64,000 bases of DNA from Iodobacter fluviatilis (GTDB lineage: Bacteria; Pseudomonadota; Gammaproteobacteria; Burkholderiales; Chitinibacteraceae). Location of the stretch: NCBI RefSeq assembly GCF_900451195.1, contig NZ_UGHR01000003.1, positions 1 through 64,000 on the forward strand, read 5' to 3'. Shown here piece by piece: positions 30,227 to 39,171 of the stretch. The notes beneath the pieces were generated by a model. The model had not been told where the DNA came from, searched no databases, and saw only the letters and a program-made list of their open reading frames with translations. The position numbers were made by a program, and so were the translations under genes. Positions within the stretch are counted from its first letter, which is position 1. Every line of letters begins with the position of its first letter.

Positions 30227-31308
30227 CAAATCACCACCAGCTCGCCATCCAGAGCCCCCGCCTGATCGAGCGCCTGCAAGATCGCCATAATGTCGTCCGG
30301 CGATGCGCCGGTGCTGTTTATCGTATCGATAATTGTTTTTAAGCTTGCGCCCGGCGGCCAGCGGAACATCTGGCCCGAGCCTTCGCGCACATCGACTTTA
30401 GACCGAGGCACGGTGGCGGTCGTGCCGTTACTAAACGCACCCGGCTGGCTGACTGCGGGTGCTTCAGAAATCACAATTCTTAATGAGCCATGCGAAACTG
30501 CGGCGGCTCTGACCGTCACGCCCTGGCTGATCACCACCGTGCCGGTACGGGAATTAAACACTACGCGTGGCACTTCGGTAGCGGCGGTGATATTTAAAGC
30601 CTCCAGCTTGGCCACAAAAGCCACCCGCTCGCTTGGGTCAACAGGCGCAACAATCTCGATATTGGTGGCATTCTTGGTGCTGGCGATTTTGCCAAAATGG
30701 CGATTGACCACGCCGACAATTTGCGTGGCGTTTTGAAAGCTAGGCCGCTTTAAGCTCAGCGTTACCGTTGGCCGCGTATCAAAATCGCTTTCGATCTCGC
30801 GCTCTACACTCGCCCCGTTAGGAATCCGCCCCGAAGTGGGTGTGTTCACCGTGACGCTAGAACCACTGCTACCCTGCGCCGACAAGCCGGTAATCACCAC
30901 ATTGCCCTGTGCCAGCGCATAGACCTCGCCATCGGCAGCTTTTAGCGGCGTAAGTAGCAATACACCACCGCGCAAGCTTTTGGCATCCCCCAGTGATGAA
31001 ACGGTGATATCAACCGTTTGCCCCTTACGATAACCCGAGGGCAAAACCGCATTCACCACCACCCCTGCCACATTCTTAACCTTGGTTTCACCCGTCTGCT
31101 TCACCCCAAACTGGCGCAGCAAATTGGCTACGGATTGCCCGGCAAACTTCACCTGCGAGTTATCCCCCGTGCCATTCAAACCCACGACCACGCCGTACCC
31201 CATCAGCTGATTCTCACGAATCCCTTCCACATTCACCAAGGTACGCAATTCCTGAGCACTGGCCGTTTGCAGCAGCAGGCAGAGCCAAAACAGATATTTA
31301 AACTTCAT
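30226..31308 (-). CDS. flgI: Flagellar P-ring protein FlgI
   Basis: 360 aa periplasmic P-ring subunit. A signal peptide ([16 protein letters not shown]) precedes the mature start [20 protein letters not shown]. Family blocks [19 protein letters not shown] and the C-terminal [19 protein letters not shown] are present. ATG 31308 is preferred because GTGGAA lies 4-9 nt upstream and the signal peptide is then N-terminal. It is separated from flgH by 474 bp containing repeats. Confidence 0.96.
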   Translation of the reverse strand: MKFKYLFWLCLLLQTASAQELRTLVNVEGIRENQLMGYGVVVGLNGTGDNSQVKFAGQSVANLLRQFGVKQTGETKVKNVAGVVVNAVLPSGYRKGQTVDITVSSLGDAKSLRGGVLLLTPLKAADGEVYALAQGNVVITGLSAQGSSGSSVTVNTPTSGRIPNGASVEREIESDFDTRPTVTLSLKRPSFQNATQIVGVVNRHFGKIASTKNATNIEIVAPVDPSERVAFVAKLEALNITAATEVPRVVFNSRTGTVVISQGVTVRAAAVSHGSLRIVISEAPAVSQPGAFSNGTTATVPRSKVDVREGSGQMFRWPPGASLKTIIDTINSTGASPDDIMAILQALDQAGALDGELVVI

Positions 31309-31390
31309 AGATTCCACTTCAAAACAACGATATGCAGCCCGATAGGGCGGGAGCAAGCCCATATGCGCTAAGCAAATACAAAGAAATTTT

Positions 31391-31623
31391 TAGTGCCTTC
31401 GGCACGTTGATTTAGGAGCGGTAGCCACCGCTGGGGCCCTACTTTCTTGCTTCGCCAAGAAAGTAGGCAAAGAAGGCGACCCCACGAAGCACGAAACCCC
31501 TCACTGCGGACAATCGAGTCGGCGGCTGCGGGACTCACTCGCTACGCTCGCTCAAACATCCTCGCCGAAACCCCGCCCCGCTTGTTCCTCGCTTCGGCGT
31601 GCTTCAAGGGGGGATTCAAGCCC
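31391..31623 (+). repeat. Dispersed three-hairpin element, copy C
   Basis: Forward orientation, between flgI and flgH and antisense to them. Hairpins are GTGCC-TTC-GGCAC, GCGGT-AGCC-ACCGC and CTTTCTTG-CTTCGC-CAAGAAAG. The element ends in the GGCGTGCTTCAAGGGG block. Confidence 0.9.
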
Positions 31624-31708
31624 AGTGCCACGAGTTGCGATAAAAATCCATATTTCTGAATTCGAAAATACTTAAAGCCTATTAAAACAACTCTTACCCT
31701 CTATTTTT

Positions 31709-31762
31709 CCCCGTGAAACTCCGTGTTCTTTGGGGCCGAAGTGTTTCAATACTTGGGTTTTC
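31709..31762 (-). repeat. CACGGAG-type repeat next to element C
   Basis: CCCCGTGAAACTCCGTGTTC and GTGTTTCAATACTTGGG: the reverse complement of the CACGGAG family. Together with copy C it forms the mirror image of the pair at 25561/25688. The DNA between them (TTTTTATCGCA and following) also resembles that pair. Confidence 0.7.
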
Positions 31763-31782
31763 TTACATAACACCCTACAAAA

Positions 31783-32436
31783 TCAAAACGGCATCCACGG
31801 GCTGTTAAATAACCGAGTCAGCCAACCCGCTGTATTCACATCATTTAGCGCGCCCTTGCCTGAATAGCTGATTCTGGCATTGGCAACACGCGGTGACATC
31901 ACGCGGTTATCGCTGTCGATATCGTCGCTACGCACATAACCCACCAAACGAATCGATTCCTCGCCTTGATTTAAGGAGAGCTGTTTTTCACCCCGGATCA
32001 GCAGCAGGCCATTAGGCAGCACTTTTTCTACCACCACGGTAATGGCACCGCTGAGCATATTTTGCTGAGTACTGGAGGACGAACCAGCAAAATCACGCTT
32101 GGCTTGCACGCCCACATTGGTGGCATAGCTAGATGTGCCCAAGATGGTCGGCTTGATATCGACGCCACTGCTTTTATCAAAATTGGTGCCGGCTTTTTTA
32201 CTGGCCTGTGTGGTTTCCTGCAATACCACAGTCAGCACATCCCCCGCCCGAAACGCGCGGCTATCGGCCAGCCATGAGTTAGCCGTATCCGCAGTAAACA
32301 CACCGCCCGATTTAGCCTTGGCTGCCGGTGGAATAATCACCGGCACAGGCGGATCCTGCTCTGGCGCTTCGACCATGGGATTGCTTACGCATGCGCTCAA
32401 CAGACAGAGCAGCAACATCAAAAAGACAGACTTCAT
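31783..32436 (-). CDS. flgH: Flagellar L-ring lipoprotein FlgH
   Basis: 217 aa outer membrane L-ring subunit. Lipoprotein signal with the lipobox LSAC at about residues 13-16. Conserved SLNQGEESIRLVGYVRSDDI and a C-terminal WLTRLFNSPWMPF end are typical. It overlaps flgG by an ATGA. Confidence 0.96.
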   Translation of the reverse strand: MKSVFLMLLLCLLSACVSNPMVEAPEQDPPVPVIIPPAAKAKSGGVFTADTANSWLADSRAFRAGDVLTVVLQETTQASKKAGTNFDKSSGVDIKPTILGTSSYATNVGVQAKRDFAGSSSSTQQNMLSGAITVVVEKVLPNGLLLIRGEKQLSLNQGEESIRLVGYVRSDDIDSDNRVMSPRVANARISYSGKGALNDVNTAGWLTRLFNSPWMPF

Positions 32437-33221
32437 CTTACCGACTGCGCAAGGTATTGCATCATATTGTCGGCAGCAGAAAGCACTTTGGTATTCATCT
32501 CGTAAGTGCGCTGCGCCGAAATCATATCGACCATTTCTTCCACCACTTGCACATTGGAGCCTTCCAAGGAGCCTTGCTTGAGCTTGCCCAGCGAGCTTTC
32601 ACCCGGATTGCCTAAAGTGGGTGCGCCGCTAGCAGCGGTTTCCTGAAATAAATTGCTACCCAAGGCCAGTAAGCCTGTCGGGTTAACAAAGTTTGCCAAG
32701 GTAATCTGGCCGACTTCTTGTGGAGCGGCACTGCCTGCCAGAGTGATAGAAACCAAACCATTTTCAGCAATCGTCACCGAACTAGCGTCTTTAGGAATGG
32801 TGATTTCCGGTGAGAGTGGCACGCCCTGCGCGTTCACAATCCGGCCTTCAGAATTAAGCTGTAACTGGCCAGCGCGGGTATAGCCCGTTTCACCATTGGC
32901 CATTTCCACCTGCAAAAAGCCGCTGCCCATAATCGCCACATCCAGCGGCTGGCTGGAGGTCATTACCGAGCCGGTGGTAAATACTTTTTGGGTACCCGCA
33001 AGGCGCGTACCGTTACCCAGCTGCACACCCGATGGCGCGGCGTTGTTCTGATCCACTTTAGCGCCGGGCTGGCGCTCTACCTGATAAAACAGATCTTCAA
33101 ACACCATACGATCGCGTTTAAAACCAACGGTGTTCACGTTGGCCAGATTATTGGCGATCGCATTCAACTTAGCGTCTTGCGCCTGAATACCGGTCTTGCT
33201 GATCCACATTGCTGGATTCAT
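32433..33221 (-). CDS. flgG: Flagellar distal rod protein FlgG
   Basis: 262 aa. N-terminal KLNAIANNLANVNTVGFKRD and C-terminal QGSLEGSNVQVVEEMVDMIS with an AQRTYEMNTKVLSAADNMMQ coil are diagnostic. Length is standard. It overlaps flgH and is separated from flgF by 425 bp holding a dispersed repeat. Confidence 0.97.
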   Translation of the reverse strand: MNPAMWISKTGIQAQDAKLNAIANNLANVNTVGFKRDRMVFEDLFYQVERQPGAKVDQNNAAPSGVQLGNGTRLAGTQKVFTTGSVMTSSQPLDVAIMGSGFLQVEMANGETGYTRAGQLQLNSEGRIVNAQGVPLSPEITIPKDASSVTIAENGLVSITLAGSAAPQEVGQITLANFVNPTGLLALGSNLFQETAASGAPTLGNPGESSLGKLKQGSLEGSNVQVVEEMVDMISAQRTYEMNTKVLSAADNMMQYLAQSVR

Positions 33222-33314
33222 AAAATAGTCCTTATCCGGGTGTTTTGTTCATTCAATTGGCACTGCATGGAAGGGACCCCACATATGTGCTAGCTAATAC
33301 CAAACAGATCTTTT

Positions 33315-33546
33315 TAGTGCCTGCGGCACGTTGATTTAGGAGCGGTAGCCACCGCGGGGCCTTCCTTTCTTGCTTCGCCAAGAAACGAAGCCAAAGAAGG
33401 CGACCCCACGAAACACGAAAGCCCCTCATCTGCGGACAATCGAGCGGCGGCTGCGGAACTCGCTCGCAAGCTCGCTCAAACAGTCCTCGCCGAAACCCCG
33501 CCCGCTTGTTCCTCGCTTCGGCGTGTTTCAAGGGGGCTCTAAAGCT
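33315..33546 (+). repeat. Dispersed three-hairpin element, copy D
   Basis: Forward orientation between flgF and flgG, antisense to both. The first hairpin is GTGCC-TGC-GGCAC, with a loop change only. The downstream stretch 33547-33646 has a short REP-like TTTCACCCGCCCTGCAACC and no gene. Confidence 0.9.
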
Positions 33547-33646
33547 CCGAGCAGAGTGCGCGGTTACTACGTTTTTTTGCTGTTTGCTAATAAACAAACT
33601 TGCTCAACGCGTATAGAGTTTCACCCGCCCTGCAACCAACCATTCC

Positions 33647-34375
33647 CTACCCACGAATCAAACGATTCCCTGCATCAGCCATATCATCAGCTGATTTAAA
33701 CATTTTCATTTGCACTTCAAAGCTGCGCGTCAGCGTCATGGTGGCGATCATTTCTTCGACTGCTGATACATTACTGCGCTCTAAATGGCCACCCAAAACT
33801 TGCACGGTGTCGTCCACCGGCAGGGGCTGGCCAGAGCGGCTGACCACTAGACCTGCCTCATTTTTAGTCAGCTCGCTGGCATTGGGACGAACCAATTTAA
33901 GCTTGCCTGCTTCTTGCAAAGCGCCTGTCTCACCCTGAGGCAGCACAGAAATCGTGCCGTCATCGCTGATCGAAACCTGAGCAAAAGCAGGCAAGGTAAT
34001 AGCCCCCCCATCGCCCAAAACGGCACGCCCATTGAGAGTGAGTGCGCCTTGGCTATCCACATTTAAATTGCCGCTGCGGGTATAGGCCTCACCGCCTGCG
34101 TATTCCACAGCCAGATAACCTTCACCTTTTAGCGCTACATCTAAGGAGCGGCCTGTCGGCGTGACGGTTCCGGCGCGATTATCCACCGCGCTGGCTTGCA
34201 GCTGCGCCATATGGCGAGCTTCATAACCGTAGCCCGGCACGGCTTGTGCGCTGGCCAGCTCGATATCGGCCCTAAAACCAGTGGTTTCAGCATTGGCCAA
34301 ATTATTAGCGTGAATTTGCTGCGCGCGCAGAGTGCGATCTGCGCCGCTCATCACCGTGTAAATCAAGGCATCCAT
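33647..34375 (-). CDS. flgF: Flagellar proximal rod protein FlgF
   Basis: 242 aa. N-terminal AQQIHANNLANAETTGFRAD and C-terminal HLERSNVSAVEEMIATMTL followed by SFEVQMKMFKSADDMAD are family hallmarks. It starts 1 nt overlapping the end of flgE. Confidence 0.95.
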   Translation of the reverse strand: MDALIYTVMSGADRTLRAQQIHANNLANAETTGFRADIELASAQAVPGYGYEARHMAQLQASAVDNRAGTVTPTGRSLDVALKGEGYLAVEYAGGEAYTRSGNLNVDSQGALTLNGRAVLGDGGAITLPAFAQVSISDDGTISVLPQGETGALQEAGKLKLVRPNASELTKNEAGLVVSRSGQPLPVDDTVQVLGGHLERSNVSAVEEMIATMTLTRSFEVQMKMFKSADDMADAGNRLIRG

Positions 34376-35565
34376 TACAGCGCCTGCATCAGGGCTTGGA
34401 TCACTTGATTCTCGGTAGAGATCACCTTGGTATTAGCCTGGTAATTACGCTGAGCCGTCATCAGGCTAACCAGCTCGCCCGTCATATCCACATTGGATTG
34501 CTCAAGCGCGCCCGCGGTCAGCTTGCCGGTCATACCGCTGCCAGGCGCTGAATACAGCGCCGTACCTGTAGCGGCCGTTTCTGCCCAGCTGGTATTAGAA
34601 ATTTGCTGTAATGCACTTTCATTAGGGAAGGTAGCCAACACCAGCGTTCCGGCACTTTGCTTTTGGCCATTGCTATATTTAGCCATCACTTCGCCATTTT
34701 CTTCGATGACCACACCGGTGAGCGTGCCGGACGCATAGCCATTGGCGCTGTTTACGGTGTTAGTTACTTCGCCCGCAAAGCGCGATGTACCTGCGTAATC
34801 CAGATTAATTGATAGCGGCGCGGCATTAGCAGGAGTACCCAAGGCTAGAGTGACAGGTGCGGTTGGGCTGCTTAATTTACCGTTGGCATCAAAGCTAAGG
34901 GTATTGGTGGCGGCAATGGTTGCACCATCAAAAGAGTAATGTGCTGTGACGCCCGCCGCGCCTTTTACAAAATACTGGGTCAAATTATGCTTTCCGCCCA
35001 CAGAATCATAAACCGTCGAAACCATAGAAGCATTAAACGAGCTAGCATCGTCTTTACTAAACGCAGCCGTAGTAGGCACAGGCCAATCTGCAGATAAATT
35101 GCCGGTAAATTGCAGCTTATCGGTGGCTTTTGCTGGCACTTGCCCTACTGGCACTTTGATATCGCCAATCGCGCCCATCGCTGTGCCGCCACCATCACCT
35201 ACAGGGGCGTAGCCCTGCGCACGGCGGCCAAAGCTATCGACCATATAGCCGTCTTTGTCTTTATCAAAAATCCCTACACGGGTATAGGCCATGCCACCAC
35301 TCGGATCTTTAGCCACAAAAAACCCACTACCCTGAATAGCGGCATCCAGCGCCCGTCCCGTAGTCAGTAAACCACCACCTTTGGCGATATTTTGCGTGTG
35401 AGATGAGGTTTCTACCCCAATCGCCTGCGAGCCTGCATAGGCCGAAGAGAAATTCGCCCGACCTGATTTAAAACCGTAGGTACTGGAATTCGCAATATTA
35501 TTACTGATGCTACCTAATTGATTATTAACGGCATTAATGCCTGACAGCGCAATTTCAAAACTCAT
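34375..35565 (-). CDS. flgE: Flagellar hook protein FlgE
   Basis: 396 aa, standard hook subunit length. N-terminal LSGINAVNNQLGSISNNIAN with SSTYGFKSGRANF, and C-terminal GALEQSNVDMTGELVSLMTA with QRNYQANTKVISTENQVIQ, identify it. The variable central domain forms the hook surface. It follows flgD by 13 nt. Confidence 0.97.
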   Translation of the reverse strand: MSFEIALSGINAVNNQLGSISNNIANSSTYGFKSGRANFSSAYAGSQAIGVETSSHTQNIAKGGGLLTTGRALDAAIQGSGFFVAKDPSGGMAYTRVGIFDKDKDGYMVDSFGRRAQGYAPVGDGGGTAMGAIGDIKVPVGQVPAKATDKLQFTGNLSADWPVPTTAAFSKDDASSFNASMVSTVYDSVGGKHNLTQYFVKGAAGVTAHYSFDGATIAATNTLSFDANGKLSSPTAPVTLALGTPANAAPLSINLDYAGTSRFAGEVTNTVNSANGYASGTLTGVVIEENGEVMAKYSNGQKQSAGTLVLATFPNESALQQISNTSWAETAATGTALYSAPGSGMTGKLTAGALEQSNVDMTGELVSLMTAQRNYQANTKVISTENQVIQALMQAL

Positions 35566-35578
35566 AATTCAATCCTTT

Positions 35579-36235
35579 TTACGCAGAATGGCCTTTTAGC
35601 TTTGAAATCGCCGCCACTGGAAAATCACCCAAACCTGCAATAGTCACCATGGGCAAACCATTACTTAAATTAACGCTCTTAATCACACCAAAGACTTCTA
35701 CCGCTGCTTTTTCTTTACTATCTGTTTCTACCGAAAGTGAATAGCTGCCTGGCTGTAACCCTAGTTTTTTAGGATCAAAATTAAACGCCACATCCCCTAC
35801 TGGCTTGCTGCCTAAATCGACCACGGTGCGCTGCTGATCTGCCCCAGTAATCACTAAAGACACTTTTTTAGCGGGGCTGCCTAAAGAAAACTGCCCTGCT
35901 ATCGCGTCTTTATCCAAAGTAATTGCACCACCATTCACCGCCACGGTAGAGCCAACATGGTTGCCCAAAGTCAGTACTTGCAAATCGTGCATCATTTGTG
36001 AATTCGCTTTTAATTCGCCCAACATCTTTTTGGAGTTATCCATTTGATTAAGCTGAACTAATTGATTCACAAACTGGCTAGGGTCGGATGGCTCAAGCGG
36101 GTTTTGGTTTTTGATTTGCGCAACCAGCAAAGTCATAAAGAAATTGCCGTCACTTTGGCCGGCAATCGGGTCTAGCGGATTAATTTGCTGCTGCGCGCTG
36201 GCATTTTGCTGAGCGGGTGAAAAGGCAATGGACAT
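35579..36235 (-). CDS. flgD: Flagellar hook-cap scaffold protein FlgD
   Basis: 218 aa. FlgD caps the growing hook. Conserved N-terminal FFMTLLVAQIKNQNPLEPSD and PSQFVNQLVQLNQMDNSKKM define the family. The C-terminal part has the FlgD Ig-like and Tudor-like folds. Standard length, between flgC and flgE. Confidence 0.95.
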   Translation of the reverse strand: MSIAFSPAQQNASAQQQINPLDPIAGQSDGNFFMTLLVAQIKNQNPLEPSDPSQFVNQLVQLNQMDNSKKMLGELKANSQMMHDLQVLTLGNHVGSTVAVNGGAITLDKDAIAGQFSLGSPAKKVSLVITGADQQRTVVDLGSKPVGDVAFNFDPKKLGLQPGSYSLSVETDSKEKAAVEVFGVIKSVNLSNGLPMVTIAGLGDFPVAAISKLKGHSA

Positions 36236-36317
36236 GGCTTGTAACTTATATTTGTATGGCCGCTTTGGCCTTAGATCGAATCAAAGTAGCAATTTAAAAG
36301 CGGAAAAACGCGGGGAA

Positions 36318-36710
36318 TTATGCCTCGCCCATTTTTAATAAATCCTGCTGCATGGCCTTTACCCGCGATAAGACCTCCACATTGGTTTGAAAGGCGCGCG
36401 AAGCCGACATCATGTCGGTCATTTCTGCTACGGGGCTCACATTGGGGTAAAAAACATTGCCGTCCGCATCTGCCAAAGGATGGCTGGGCTCATGCGCTTT
36501 ACGCAGTGGCTCGGTGCTTTCGATCACATCCAAGACCTGTACTTTGCCGCCGCTCAGCGCAGAAAAAACCGGCTTTCTGGCGTGATAAGTGGTGGCTTCA
36601 TTGCCCGAGGCCGATTCCGCATTGGCCAGATTACTGGCAATGGTATTCAGGCGTGTGGTTTGTGCCGTCATTGCCGATCCGGCAATTTGCGCAATATTTC
36701 TAAAAGACAT
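36318..36710 (-). CDS. flgC: Flagellar proximal rod protein FlgC
   Basis: 130 aa. N-terminal AQTTRLNTIASNLANAESAS and C-terminal PVAEMTDMMSASRAFQTNVE with a final VLSRVKAMQQDLLKMGE are diagnostic. It follows flgB by 3 nt. Confidence 0.96.
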   Translation of the reverse strand: MSFRNIAQIAGSAMTAQTTRLNTIASNLANAESASGNEATTYHARKPVFSALSGGKVQVLDVIESTEPLRKAHEPSHPLADADGNVFYPNVSPVAEMTDMMSASRAFQTNVEVLSRVKAMQQDLLKMGEA

Positions 36711-36713
36711 GGT

Positions 36714-37076
36714 TTATCCCGATATCGCCTTAGCCAGCCCTTTTATCTTCATATTGACGAAGGTAAGGCTGATTTGAAAATCTGATACGTTTTGCGAAAA
36801 CTCAGCCTGCTCAACACCCAGCTCAACAGTGTTTCCATCACGGCTAGGATGATTTGGTGCGCGATACAGCAGCTCATCCCCCTCCCCCAAGCCGCCCAGA
36901 TCCCCTGCCTCTGTAGCCAAGGCGCTGTCTAAACGCTCACGAAAACTGAAATCACGAGCCTGAAAGCCAGGCGTGTTTTCATTTGCAATATTTGCAGCCA
37001 ATACTTGCGTACGCTCTGCACGCAGCCGTAAGGCTTCGGGATGCATATTCAAAGCTTTGTCGAAATGAACACCCAT
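36714..37076 (-). CDS. flgB: Flagellar proximal rod protein FlgB
   Basis: 120 aa. Contains LRAERTQVLAANIANENTPG followed by FQARDFSF, the FlgB signature, and ends with a helix (DFQISLTFVNMKIKGLAKAI). First gene of the leftward flgBCDEFGHIJKL set, divergent from flgA. Confidence 0.95.
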   Translation of the reverse strand: MGVHFDKALNMHPEALRLRAERTQVLAANIANENTPGFQARDFSFRERLDSALATEAGDLGGLGEGDELLYRAPNHPSRDGNTVELGVEQAEFSQNVSDFQISLTFVNMKIKGLAKAISG

Positions 37077-37169
37077 TTCCTATTCCCTTCACCATTTTCT
37101 TGCCCAAAATACAGATCCACCTTTCAAACATGTAAAAGGTGAGCGCGGATGGTAAATATTCCCTTGGCA

Positions 37170-37181
37170 ACCGTATACGGT
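37170..37181. promoter_or_regulatory. Palindrome in the flgB/flgA divergent region
   Basis: ACCGTATACGGT is a perfect 12-bp palindrome, followed by a TATAAT-like hexamer, in the 143 bp between the divergent genes. It could be an operator or chance. No cognate regulator is encoded nearby. Confidence 0.3.
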
Positions 37182-37219
37182 ATAATTACCCGCTAATATT
37201 CTACTATGCTGATATTTAA

Positions 37220-37822
37220 GTGAAAAAAATACGGGCAAGATTCCCGACCGTCATATTTTATCTAATGTTTTCAATTACTTCGGCATATTCATCTGAAGTA
37301 AAAACTATTCCATTAGAAGAAAATGTAAAAAATTTCGCACAAAATTACTTTGAAATTTCAGCCAGAAAACAGTTTAACCGTGAGATTTTTCTGACAGTTT
37401 CTATTATCCCCCCAAGGGATATCAGCTTAATCCCCCCTTGTGCATCTGCTCCAAATATTAAAGCCTTTCAGGGTGAAGATTCTGCATTATTAAAAATAGA
37501 CGTAAGCTGCAAAACAGGTAATAAGTGGAATGTGCTCTATCTGGCAAGAGCCATGTACCGCCCTGAACCCTCAGCACCTTTACGTGCTTTTAGCAGCAAG
37601 ACGGCAAAACAAATTGCAAGCCAACCCCATGCAGCTGGGTATCTCGTCAAAAAAGGGGATGTATTGGAGTTAATTGCACGGGCAGAGCAAATAGAGATTC
37701 GCAGCAGTGTAATCGCCGAGGAAAATGGCAGATCAGGAGATGTGATTTGGGTGAAAAACAAACGCAGTGGCAAACAATTGCGTGCGGTAGTGAACTCTGG
37801 GCAAGAAGTATCACCGCTCTGA
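37220..37822 (+). CDS. flgA: Flagellar P-ring assembly chaperone FlgA
   Basis: 200 aa periplasmic protein that helps FlgI assemble. N-terminal signal (TVIFYLMFSITSAYSSE). The C-terminal SAF domain holds AAGYLVKKGDVLELIARAEQ and WVKNKRSGKQLRAVVNSGQE, typical of FlgA. The start is GTG at 37220. The stop lies 1 nt from the convergent muramidase stop, leaving no room for a terminator. Confidence 0.9.
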   Translation: MKKIRARFPTVIFYLMFSITSAYSSEVKTIPLEENVKNFAQNYFEISARKQFNREIFLTVSIIPPRDISLIPPCASAPNIKAFQGEDSALLKIDVSCKTGNKWNVLYLARAMYRPEPSAPLRAFSSKTAKQIASQPHAAGYLVKKGDVLELIARAEQIEIRSSVIAEENGRSGDVIWVKNKRSGKQLRAVVNSGQEVSPL

Positions 37823-37823
37823 A

Positions 37824-38507
37824 CTAGAGCCTAGCAGATCTAACGGTATCTACCACTTTGAGCAGCTTCTCCGCATAAGCGGGATCAGTGGCATAGCCAC
37901 CTTTGACCAAAGCGCTGGCAAAAGCTTCGGCACTATTGCCAGTGCCCAGCGCCGGGCGAAAGCGCTTACTCTCGCTAAAAAATGCGGTGTAATCCTGAAA
38001 TGCACTGCGGTAATCGGCATAAGCGCGAAAATGATCCATCTTTTTAATCGACGCACCATTTTCAAATTCAGTAGTCAGCACCGTGGCATGCTCACCACGC
38101 CAGCCCGCTGCCGCTTTGATTCCAAATAAATTGAATGTGCTCTGCCCATTGGCTTTTGTAATCGGCGCTTTACCCCAACCCGACTCCAAAGCCGCATGAG
38201 CCAGCAAAATATCACTAGCCACGCCCAACTTAGCAGACGCTTCCTGGGCGTAGGGCTGCATTTGCTCAATAAAAGCGTGTTTGTCTGTATCCATTGCCCC
38301 GGAAGGCAGCGAATTGATGGTGGCATTTCTAAGTACAAAGCCTTCCGGACTGAGTGGCATAGTCAGGCTACTGCCTTCCTCAATAAAGCGATTCACTTCA
38401 GAACGGGTCTGTGTAAAGAGCGACGAAAATGCAGATCCATCTCCCTGAGGACGAGGAGAATCTGGGCGTGGAGAAGGTAAATAGCCAATTTGATCAAACT
38501 GGATCAT
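37824..38507 (-). CDS. Free-standing FlgJ-type peptidoglycan hydrolase (glucosaminidase domain)
   Basis: 227 aa. The C-terminal 160 residues match the glucosaminidase (muramidase) domain of two-domain FlgJ: ASDILLAHAALESGWGKAPI with the catalytic Glu of the ALESGWG motif, then FNLFGIKAAAGWRGEHATV. A linker of about 60 residues precedes it. FlgJ hydrolase opens the wall for the rod. Here the rod-binding half is a separate gene (29918-30226). The start at 38507 overlaps flgN by 14 nt with AGGA upstream. No signal peptide is seen, so it is presumably exported by the flagellar apparatus. Confidence 0.88.
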   Translation of the reverse strand: MIQFDQIGYLPSPRPDSPRPQGDGSAFSSLFTQTRSEVNRFIEEGSSLTMPLSPEGFVLRNATINSLPSGAMDTDKHAFIEQMQPYAQEASAKLGVASDILLAHAALESGWGKAPITKANGQSTFNLFGIKAAAGWRGEHATVLTTEFENGASIKKMDHFRAYADYRSAFQDYTAFFSESKRFRPALGTGNSAEAFASALVKGGYATDPAYAEKLLKVVDTVRSARL

Positions 38508-38901
38508 AAATATCCTGCTCTCCAAACAAGACTCTTTGCATGATTTCTTGTTGGGATAATATAAATTCGCCGTTGCGCTGATTTAATTGCTTGGCTTGGC
38601 GTAATAAAGTGCCTAATTGCTGCCATTTGGATAAGCAGGCTTGTTGCAAAGCGACAGGAAATAAAGCCATCAAGGCTTCACAATCAGCGGCTTTGCTGGT
38701 TTGAATCATTTGACTGCGGCGCGCGCGGCGCACTTCGATAGCAGCAAGCTGCTCGTTTATTTGCTCTAATACGCGGCTTAATTGTGCTGTCTGCTGCTGC
38801 ACGGAGGTAGAAAACTGTTCATCAAGCAGAACAATTAAATCCTGATAAGCTTTTACATCGCTTTGTAAATCAGTGGCAAATTGCCGGATCAGGATATTCA
38901 A
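38494..38901 (-). CDS. flgN: Flagellar export chaperone FlgN
   Basis: 135 aa, helical throughout, matching FlgN, which binds FlgK and FlgL before export. Position between flgM and the muramidase is as in lateral loci (lfgN-lfgM). The start TTG at 38901 overlaps the flgM stop by 4 nt. Call supported by context and by LNQRNGEFILSQQEIMQRVL near the C-terminus. Confidence 0.82.
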   Translation of the reverse strand: MNILIRQFATDLQSDVKAYQDLIVLLDEQFSTSVQQQTAQLSRVLEQINEQLAAIEVRRARRSQMIQTSKAADCEALMALFPVALQQACLSKWQQLGTLLRQAKQLNQRNGEFILSQQEIMQRVLFGEQDIYDPV

Positions 38902-39155
38902 GCAAGCCCGCCGCCATGATATTTTTGCATCAGCCCTGCCACTTTATCCGCATCAAACTGAATCTCGCCACGCAGTAAGGCATTACGAATTTCCTGCACC
39001 TTGGCCATATCAATCTCCGGCCCGGCTTGCAGTGCTTGTTTAGCGGCACCAAGAGCAGAAGTTGCATCTGCTGCTTTAGCTGCAGATGGCTTAGCCACTG
39101 GGCTTGCAGGGGTGGAAGTGAGAATAGCTTCGCTTAGCTTAGAGTTAATACGCAT
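38898..39155 (-). CDS. flgM: Anti-sigma-28 factor FlgM
   Basis: 85 aa. The C-terminal half has the FlgM sigma-binding region (MAKVQEIRNALLRGEIQFDA with DKVAGLMQKY). The N-terminal half is Ala/Ser-rich and disordered, as expected of the exported part. It inhibits FliA until the hook is finished. ATG 39155 is preferred. Upstream in-frame codons belong to the inverted repeat element at 39172-39438, only 17 nt away, which must supply or separate its promoter. Confidence 0.9.
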   Translation of the reverse strand: MRINSKLSEAILTSTPASPVAKPSAAKAADATSALGAAKQALQAGPEIDMAKVQEIRNALLRGEIQFDADKVAGLMQKYHGGGLA

Positions 39156-39171
39156 AGTTATTTTAATACCC

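Noticed and set aside
37160..37190. TTGGCA...TATAAT as a sigma70 promoter for flgA
   Set aside because: The spacer is only 11 nt; the TATAAT-like hexamer has no suitable -35.
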